64,000 nucleotides of DNA from NCBI RefSeq assembly GCF_028453695.1, contig NC_135778.1, positions 37,251,214-37,315,213 of the forward strand. Reading direction: 5' to 3'. Position numbers and translations under genes: made by a program. Of this stretch, positions 56,661 to 64,000 are shown in pieces; positions within the stretch are counted from its first letter, which is position 1; every line of letters starts with the position of its first letter. The notes under the pieces are model-generated. The model was not told where the DNA came from. It searched no databases and was given only the letters and a program-made list of their open reading frames with translations. The stretch is from Augochlora pura. Lineage: Eukaryota; Arthropoda; Insecta; Hymenoptera; Halictidae.

Positions 56661-58289
56661 CTCAGAAAGCAGAGCTTCTTGTACCCGTCGTATTGCCTTG
56701 TTAGAGAAATACAAATTTCTCAAGTCACAGAGTGAACCTGAATGTCTAAAGAATTTCTTGCTGATAGAAACGTTAAAATATGGTAATTGTAAAATTATTT
56801 TGTATTTTTGTAATGGTTATAATAGTCAAGTAAGTCAATAGACTGTGTAAGAAATATTTTATGCTATACTATTGCTATTTAAATCGATTATTTTACGTTT
56901 GCAATTCTATTAATTCTTATTCGAATTACAGTAAATTATAATAGCAACTAGATATTATAATATATGATAATATAATAATTTACGACAAGAATAAATCAAT
57001 ATATAATAATATTATAATATTATACAAGCATTTGATATGAGCCCGAGGGAAATATTTTTTGACAAATAAAATCCAATTCCATGAACTAGATAAACTATTA
57101 ATTCGATCGGTTATTCATTTTACAGCATCGAATACAATTTTGTGCTCCATCTCTCTTCACCGTCGTTCAAATAACATTTCACCAAACCTCGTTTACCGTT
57201 CATAAAGTTATCCAGTTCGCAGTAGTTGAAATGGCAGGCGAACTCTTTCACGACCGATCGTCAACGAGGTTCGCGTGTGCTCCCGGGCTAATTATTCACT
57301 CGTTGTGTACGATGTCTATCTAGCGCAGTCGAACGATAAGAAGTTATTTCCCGGAACTATTCGATAATAACTGTGCTCGAACGAAGAAATGAATCCCTCC
57401 GTGAAAAGAAAAAAAAAGAAAAGAAAGGGAAACGGGTCGCCGTTTATCGTTTATTTACATTTTTACGGAGAAGTGTAAATCCCGGGGATGACAGGCGCGA
57501 ACACGGTAAAAATGAAACAAAAGGAAAGGAATACGGGAAAGAAGCATAACTAAAAGTTACAAGCAGCGGGCACGATAAGAAGGAAATATCAGGTACACGC
57601 GAACCGCCAACAATTTGCGGGATGCGAACGAGCTTCGCGACGTTCCCGGGTCTCTCGCGTTCGATCACGTGACGATCTGCTCGCGGAGACGCGCGCGATC
57701 GCTCATCGGAGCTTACGAATTCCTCTTTGCTCTTCGGTTTTCGAATTTTAGGAATTCCTCTTTGCTTTTCGCTTGTCGAATTTTACAAATTCTTGTTTGC
57801 TCTTCGCTTTTTAAATTTTACAAATTTGTTAATTGGCTTCGGAATAGAAAAATTAAATAGCAGTGGTAAATTTTACTATTTCCCGTAAGTGGTCCGTGAA
57901 TAGTATGCATTTTTAATTAAAATTAATAGGTACTTGAATAAGTAAAATTTTTGTAACTTATCGAAGTTTGTATTAATCAGTCCAATTAATTAGTCTAATC
58001 TATTCTTCACGTTGCTGACTAGACGGAGGATTTTATGCATTTATGATAAAACTGATCTCAAATATTTGAACTGATAGAATAATTAAGAGGGTTTTTAAAG
58101 TATACTTAATGTATTAAAGTGATTGTTATTCATTCATTACTTTACCTTCGAGCAATTTTTATTAGTGATCAGTTCTAGACATGAAACTTTATAATATCCC
58201 TGAGCCTTTTTCATGACATAAGGTCATGTAAATTTTCTTCATTTTTACGAGATTTTTCTGATGATTGTTTAATCATCAATATTGCCATC
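56661..58289. other. AT-rich non-coding sequence
   Basis: Mostly AT-rich; GC-richer at 57200-57720. Contains a 35-bp repeat of three units at 57718-57830. No gene recognised. Confidence 0.45.
57718..57830. repeat. 35-bp minisatellite, 3 units
   Basis: AATTCCTCTTTGCTCTTCGG plus TTTTCGAATTTTAGG and variants start at 57718, 57753 and 57788. Confidence 0.88.
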
Positions 58290-58530
58290 TATGCGATAAT
58301 TCGTCATTTAGCTATCACAGAAAATAATAGATTCCTGTTCTTTTATTTCTAAATAAAATAAATGCTAATTTTTACTAAACAGAGATCATTTTAACCAAAG
58401 ACGGTATAATTATATTAAACACTGAATGGTATAAATATATCACTGAAAAATATACGATTTTTAACAAGTTACCTCGTTCTTACATAGACTATACCATTTC
58501 TAGAAATATTGTCAAAAAATGCTGACAATT
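58290..58530 (+). mobile_element. Unnamed interspersed repeat, copy 2 (plus)
   Basis: CACAGAAAATAATAGATTCC, TGTTCTTTTATTTCTAAATA, AAAATAAATGC, AACCAAAGACGGTATAATTA, CACTGAAAAATATACGATTT, TTAACAAGTTACC and TTTCTAGAAATATTGTCAAA match the reverse complement of 12410-12690 in order. No coding capacity and no obvious terminal repeats. Confidence 0.7.
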
Positions 58531-59825
58531 TATGAATAGCGATATAAAATATTACCAAACAAATAAATATTTAAAAAACACATACACTTTGCAATTGCTC
58601 CACTGTTTGCTCGATCCGTTTAATTTCCCCCTCCATATCGAATCACAGTTATTCGCTGCCGTCAGAAACGCATAAAATCCGCAGTCTAATTATCACCTCG
58701 GCATCCGCGGAATAATATAAACAGACGTGGACGATAAAAGGGGACGGTACTCTATAAATTTCGCGTTATCGCGTTTCGCTCTGTTGCATCCGGCGCCGAG
58801 TGCAGAAAATCCGCGCGGGCACTGATTAGCTTTTATCAACATTTTCCGCAAGGCGTCTGGCGTTCAAAAAAAAAAAAAGAAAAAGAGAGAAAACTCGTGG
58901 ATGGAAAGCGTCCAGGCACGAAAATAAAAACACGTCGACCGTGGAAGCGTCGAGGATCGGACGAATTCCGTGAGGACTGGCTCCCGCCGATTCGAATTTC
59001 GCGACAAGAATTTCGCAGCGCCGGCGGATGTGCATAGTTCGGGACCTGGGCGCAGGTTACGTGCAGGTGAATCTCGAAGTCCTGTCGAGTGTGGACCGAG
59101 AGAGAAAAGGCGAGGCGAGTAGAAGCGTGGAGAGGCGAGGAGAAGTCTAGAGTATGGCAGAGGAGTCCTGCGCCACGTGCGACGGTTGTCTGCCCCGGAA
59201 TTCAATTTGATCGTTCCATTCGTCTTTGCACGGCGACCATCGGCACGGGTCGGGACACCGTTCGACCCCTAGTCTCCGGGACATCGGCCCCCCCTGTTTC
59301 TCGATTTATTTGCCCCTTTGTGCGTCGCGACGAGCCGCGCGCCGGAGCCCGGCTCAGTCAGCTACGCGTAAACGTTTATTAATGCGCGTAAATCAAATCG
59401 GTGCTTGATATAATGACCCTCCCCGCGGCTGGGAAAGGTCTCTCCTCGCTCGTATCTAGTCAGATAAGGAGGATCCTTCGTGTCGTGATTGCGGGGGGAA
59501 CAGCGCGGGGCCCGAGGGCGGCCGCCGTTATTTCGTCTCCCGGGAACACCGTCGCTAATCTTGCCGGGATTTTTTCGCGCATTCACTTTACATACGTTCC
59601 ACGGGAATGACCCTTTGGGCACGCGGAACGCAAACACACCCCCTTGCGATCGCAACGCCGGGAATCTTCAACCCCTTCGAGTCGGACGCTTTTATGAGCC
59701 GATCGTGATTTATCCGACGGATTTGTTTCGTTCTCACACTCGGAGAATATTTATGTTGCGATGTGGAAAATGTTACTTTGTCTGTTTCTCACAGCTTTCT
59801 CGTAGTATCTGGGATGTTGTTCTTT
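58531..59825. other. Mixed then GC-rich non-coding block
   Basis: A12 run at about 58867-58878; GC-rich from 58900 to 59700 with overlapping frames on both strands; none recognisable. Confidence 0.45.
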
Positions 59826-60032
59826 TTAACCCCTTGAACTATAGTATGTGTCAGAGTAGTGTCAGACTGGTGGTGATGATTTTACGGTAGGCCTATTAAA
59901 TATGAATATTATCAATTTCTGCTACCTAGAAATAAAAATAAATTCGTCTGTTATCGAAGTATAGAAACGAAGGTAAATTATAACAATATAAAAAAAAATA
60001 TCTATATTTCTAAAGGAAAGTTGCACTATAAT
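59826..60032 (+). mobile_element. Family-2-like element, left part
   Basis: TTAACCCCTTGAACTATAGT then AAATAAATTCGTCTGTTATC, GAAGTATAGAAACGAAGG and AATATCTATATTTCTAAAGG. These match, in order, TTTTTCTATTATCGAAG... GGAACGGAATTAAATAAAGG in the 48.6-kb copy. The right end is lost in the adjacent 43-bp array. Confidence 0.5.
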
Positions 60033-60260
60033 AAATTAATAATCTAAAGTTTAGATTTAAGAGCTTGACATAACAATAAAGTTTAGATTTACGAGCTTGA
60101 CATAACCTTGAAATAGCAATAAAGTTTAGATTTAAAAGATTGACATAACCTTGACATAGCAATAAAGTTTAGATTTATGAGTTTGACATAACCTTGACAT
60201 AGCAATAAAGTTTAGATTTAAAAGATTGACATAACCTTGACATAGCAATAAAGTCTGTAG
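60033..60260. repeat. 43-bp minisatellite, 5 units, adjoining a MITE
   Basis: Units of CAATAAAGTTTAGATTTA plus a variable 6-8 bases and TTGACATAACCTTGACATAG. CAATAAAGTTTAGA corresponds to the middle of family 1 (CAATAAGGTTTAGATTTG in copy D), so the array is an expansion inside a family-1 element. Each unit carries GACATAACCT. Confidence 0.9.
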
Positions 60261-60394
60261 TAGTGGAACTGTTGCTACGAGTCGCAATAATTAATTCCGT
60301 ACGCATAAAAGTGCACTTTATTGCATCGAATAGCGTGAGTCAGGAAAATGAGCTCATATTTACAGTTAAAACGGCCTCGTGTGCAAAGTGTTAA
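60240..60394 (+). mobile_element. Family-1 TTAA MITE, copy H (right half)
   Basis: After the array: GGAACTGTTGCTACGAGTCG, AAAAGTGCACTTTATTGC, TTTACAGTTAAAACGGCCTC and GTGTGCAAAGTGTTAA at the right edge. This parallels copy D base for base in layout. The left half has been replaced by the 43-bp array. Confidence 0.8.
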
Positions 60395-60883
60395 TAACGA
60401 ACAGAGAAACCAGAAGCGGATGGTGGTACACTAACAATGATTTGGCCGCGAGCTGGCATTGTTGCCAACGTTGAAAAAAAAGAAGCGGCGGAAATGAAAC
60501 ATTCAAAAGTGTTGAAACAAGAGAACTGCAACAGAGAGAAAACATTGACATATATCCGGGCAAAGCTGGAACACTTCGGTAGCCCCGGTCCCGGGAACAC
60601 AATGTTCCCGGCAAACAAAAGGGGGGGGAGGGGTGGAAAAGGATCGCGCATCGGCCCAAGATCTCGGCCGGCACAATGTCGTCAACGTTCTGAACGCGGC
60701 CCCGGAGGGGCGTATTCCGTTGGAAATGGGATTAATTACTAACGAGTAACGGCGAGCCGGCTAGAACTCTCCGGAGACGCTCGGCTCGTCTTCGATTTAC
60801 CGGAAAACAGCTATCGAACGATTCGGAACCGTTCGCGTCGAACGACCGGCCGTGTTTTTTTCTCCCAACGGGCGAACCCGTTT

Positions 60884-60935
60884 AGCATCGTCGACATAAC
60901 CTAGCATCGTCGACATAACCTGGCATCGTCGATGC
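60884..60935. repeat. 19-bp direct repeat with GACATAACCT
   Basis: GCATCGTCGACATAACCTA, GCATCGTCGACATAACCTG and a partial GCATCGTCGATG follow each other at 19-bp spacing. Confidence 0.88.
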
Positions 60936-61776
60936 CGTTCGGTCGTCGCAGCGAAAGGCGGCGTGTAAAACCATCGGACGTTACACGCACGCACGCGCGC
61001 GATTAGTCTCTCCGCGGACGATAATGATCTCTCTCTCTCTCCCTCTATTCCAGAAATTGTTGCATAATATTTCCGCGTGGCACGCAACTCGCCGCGATGA
61101 CCTAAAAAATTTAAACGGCCACCGGCCGCCGGCTTGTTATTAAACGACGATGGGAACCGCGAGCGGCTACAATAAAAAGGAGTGACCCATCGGACCGAGA
61201 TGATTGCCGGAAACCGGCGACCTCTTTCATTTTTCTGCTCGTAAAATTCATTATCGTGGAGCACGGGTAATGGATAACTTCCCTGTTTCTCAAACGCGGC
61301 CGGGATTTTTGCCGATTATGCTTTGGATTTGTTCAATTTTATGGTTATAATATTCAGATGTATGTGTACGATGTAAATATATAGTATAATATAAGTATAA
61401 TATAAATTGTGTATATACATTTTTATTTTATTTATGTACAACTGTATATACATTTTTTATTTTATACTTTGTTTTACGCTTTAATTTATATAAATCAATC
61501 GCGTAATTCAAGGAATATAATTAGAAATTAATTGCAGTTTCACCTTATTAATATTATATATACTTAGAAAGGAATAAAAAAGGAACTGCAATCTTTTATT
61601 CTTACGCAATTATAATATAATACAGCAACAGGAAAAGTAATCGTTTGTTCGTGTCTATTCCAGTTACTATTTCATCAACAATTAAAAGAATTGAAAATTA
61701 ATTTTTGCTGAAATAACTGCATCGAACTTTTTATTAAAATTGATTATTTACTATTATATGTTTTTAGCCGACATTA

Positions 61777-61851
61777 ATGATTTTTACGAATTTTAACAAA
61801 TATGATTTTTACGAATTTTAACAAATATGATTTTTACGAATTTTAACAAAT
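61777..61851. repeat. 25-bp minisatellite, 3 units
   Basis: ATGATTTTTACGAATTTTAA plus CAAAT is repeated identically at 25-bp spacing. Confidence 0.92.
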
Positions 61852-64000
61852 TATATGATTTGTATGATTTCATAATTTCAATGAATTGTTCAAAACATTA
61901 TCGATGCTTCTAAAATTACGTATCGAACGATCTCTAGAATTTTTACTAGATTTGTTTGAATAAATCTAGAACGCAATTTTGCGTCGAAGTTTTAGGATGT
62001 TAATAATTCAAAGGAAACTCGATACCCCGGCTACAACGTGTAATTGCATGCATGATTTATTCATAGTGGTTACATGTTACACGCGCCGAAAAAAAAACGA
62101 TAACACAAAAACATAGTGCCGGTGTAATAATAAAAAGTGCAGCATTCCACTTGTGAACATGCTCGACACGTTCCAGACTTCTCTGATAATAGAAAATCAC
62201 GGTTTCAACTTTATTAACAATGGAACCATGAAGGAACGAGGGAGCTAGTTTCTATTGGCAATTTCATTATTGAATAATTGAATTTATTGATCTGTGTGCT
62301 CTTTTGGTAAACGACGAATGTATCGGAAAAACGAAACAGAAGAAGTTCAATTGTTTTCTGTGACCAATATGGTAGATTGTGTAATTTTAATTAAATACGA
62401 TGTTTCAATTATATATGATTATTCTATTTCTATAATTTTATAATAAGAAACCTCGAATGGTAGAATAAGTTAACAGTGGAATTGTATTTAAAATATACGA
62501 ATGAATAATATACGTTATACGTGAAATATTGAATAATATCAGATTGAAAATCGGGAATTAATAAAACAATGTAAATATTTAGTATCACAGTCTTTAAAAG
62601 TATCGATTATTGCTAAAACTGCAAGTTTCAAGGTATGGACAATACTTAATTAGTTTTGTCTTATTAAAAGAGTAAATATATTTTTGTAAATGAAATTGTT
62701 GGAGAAATATATTTACCCAGATTCATGTTGCAATTAAAGTTTTTTTATAAAATAAGACCAATAAGGTTGCATTTGCAGCGACAAGAAGTATTTACAGATA
62801 TTTTGATATCCGACAGTACTTATTAATAAATTATATAATTCGTCTTAACATATCTGCTTTAACTATACATAAACATACTATATATATGTTACTATATATA
62901 CGTATATATGTATACGTCACTATAAGTCAGTATGAGTCACTCTACGGCGCATCATTCCCAAAAGATAAAACTTGTACCGAAACAATCCAAATCTTATACA
63001 AGAAAAAGAACCGCGAAATGTCTCCTCAGAATTGGCATAATCGCAAGCCTCGTACGTTCTCCATCACGTTCATAAAGCAACCTCTCCGCTTCTTTGTTCC
63101 CGCATACGCGCGGCATATCCGGCAAATACCGCGGCCAGTATAAGTTCGCGGAATATCCCGCGAACAATCGCGGCTTTGTCATGATTTAATTTGTAGCTTA
63201 CAACCCGGCGCGCGGCGGGCAAACCGGAATCTATTTCGTTTCGGTGAATAAATATTTCTCCGTTCCCGCATACAATTACGAAATAATTTCAATACCGTTT
63301 CGATTCGCCCGTTTCCGTAAATATTAATATCGGAGATCGGCCGGTGCCGCGCGCCCGGCTAATTTGACCCTGGATGAAATAAAAGGACCGCGGTCTCGAT
63401 ACGCGCTCGCCGGTTGGAAGCCCTTCGGAGCAGGTGAAGCGTCGGGGGAGGGGGAAAGCCGAGAGTCAACACCGGCGTCGCGAGGAACGCTTCTCCCGTT
63501 CCCGCGTCCGGGGAAAAAACCCGATACCCCGTGTCTCGTTTGCGCGGTGTATGGGGGGGTCAAACAAAACATCGCGGGCCCGTGTTTGCCAGCTTAATGG
63601 CGACCGCGGCAGCCGACCTACCCGCGCGCGCGCGCTCGCGCGTCTATCTCTCTGAGAAAAAGGCGGCGCTCGTGTTCGTTGCCGCGGAACACGGGAAATA
63701 AATACTCGGGGAAAACGTGGAACAGGGCTCTCGCGAAAGCACAAAGCGTGCTCGCGCTTTCCCTGCTACGTGACGCGAGGGGGAGAGAGAAGGGGGGAAC
63801 GATGTACGGAGAGGGTGAAAGTTTGGACAGCGCGTCCGGCGACTCGGCAGGGAACCATCATCCCTCCCCCCGGTTCCCATCGGCTCGTAATGCGATTCAT
63901 GCGCGTTAATGAACGCTTCCACGCGGCCCTCGACAGAGTCACTTTGATTCAACGAAGCGAGAACGGGGGTTAATCGTGATTCGATTATTTCCGTATGCGT

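Larger units (their letters stand above)
60395..64000. other. Long non-coding stretch to window end
   Basis: GC-rich at 60580-61300 (19-bp repeat at 60884-60935), AT-rich at 61310-63000, GC-rich at 63180-64000 with alternating GC runs at about 63620-63640. A 25-bp triplet repeat lies at 61777-61851. Frames up to 155 codons overlap on both strands and show no recognisable domain. Confidence 0.45.

Overview
This 64 kb window looks like nuclear DNA of an insect, most likely a hymenopteran (bee, wasp or ant), and contains no gene I can support. The attribution rests on a patchwork of AT-rich and CpG-rich GC-rich blocks, scattered TAGGTTAGG-type words, abundant GA/TC microsatellites, mariner remains and many short elements beginning TTAACCC. 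No rRNA, tRNA, operon, CRISPR array or prokaryotic signal was seen. The open frames are short, overlap on both strands, match no family I recognise, and several of the longest lie in GA-rich tracts or tandem arrays. The window is best read as a gene desert or the inside of a very long intron.

The AT-rich blocks hold a colony of short non-autonomous DNA transposons (MITEs) with TTAA at their ends followed by CCC, the pattern of piggyBac-like elements. I group them by eye. Family 1 (about 210-240 bp, ends TTAACCCTTTGCACTCGAG) has eight complete or partial copies, near 2.2, 5.2, 6.2, 17.6, 21.2, 44.4, 48.9 and 60.3 kb. Family 2 (ends like CCCTTTCACGCCGCGTTGATC or its variants) lies near 2.5, 3.4, 35.2, 38.5, 48.6 and 59.8 kb. 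Family 3 (TTAACCCTTTCGCTACGGC) lies at 7.7-8.5 and 13.5 kb. Family 4 (CACTTTATCGACCGG) lies at 10.4 and 50.3 kb. Family 5 (CCCTTTGACTACCG) lies at 19.7-20.0 kb, with a relative at 1.2 kb. Single elements with TTAACCCCTT ends lie at 24.4-24.9 and 28.4-28.7 kb. Two elements are nested in others (7.9 kb and 48.9 kb); the second shows a readable TTAA insertion junction when compared with a related copy at 38.6 kb.

Many minisatellites sit inside or directly against these elements: 26 bp x5 at 2.03 kb, 24 bp x5 at 3.5 kb, 38 bp at 5.4 kb, 185 bp at 17.2 kb, 198 bp and 44 bp x5 at 19.6-20.2 kb, 43 bp at 60.1 kb. Others stand alone: 31 bp and about 10 bp at 8.8-9.5 kb, 29 bp at 31.2 kb, 37 bp at 41.3 kb, 28 bp at 45.8 kb, 37 bp at 47.7 kb. 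Further repeats are a mariner deletion derivative at 25.45-25.84 kb that keeps the last codons of its transposase, a possible second mariner trace at 30.96 kb, and an unnamed interspersed family at 12.4 kb (minus), 58.3 kb (plus) and probably 39.8 kb.

The GC-rich blocks (about 2.6-3.4, 6.8-7.7, 11.1-12.2, 13.5-14.2, 16.2-17.0, 17.9-18.6, 20.3-21.1, 22.0-22.4, 29.9-30.7, 34.1-34.6, 36.0-36.9, 40.1-41.3, 44.7-45.7, 49.2-50.0, 54.1-54.8, 55.9-56.6, 59.0-59.7 and 63.2-64.0 kb) are mostly single-copy, with homopolymer and dinucleotide runs. The best candidate regulatory patches are three E-box cores at exact 10-bp spacing (22970-22995), a TATCGATA-rich patch (32.7-33.0 kb), and a ten-base word GACATAACCT that occurs 12 times on both strands.
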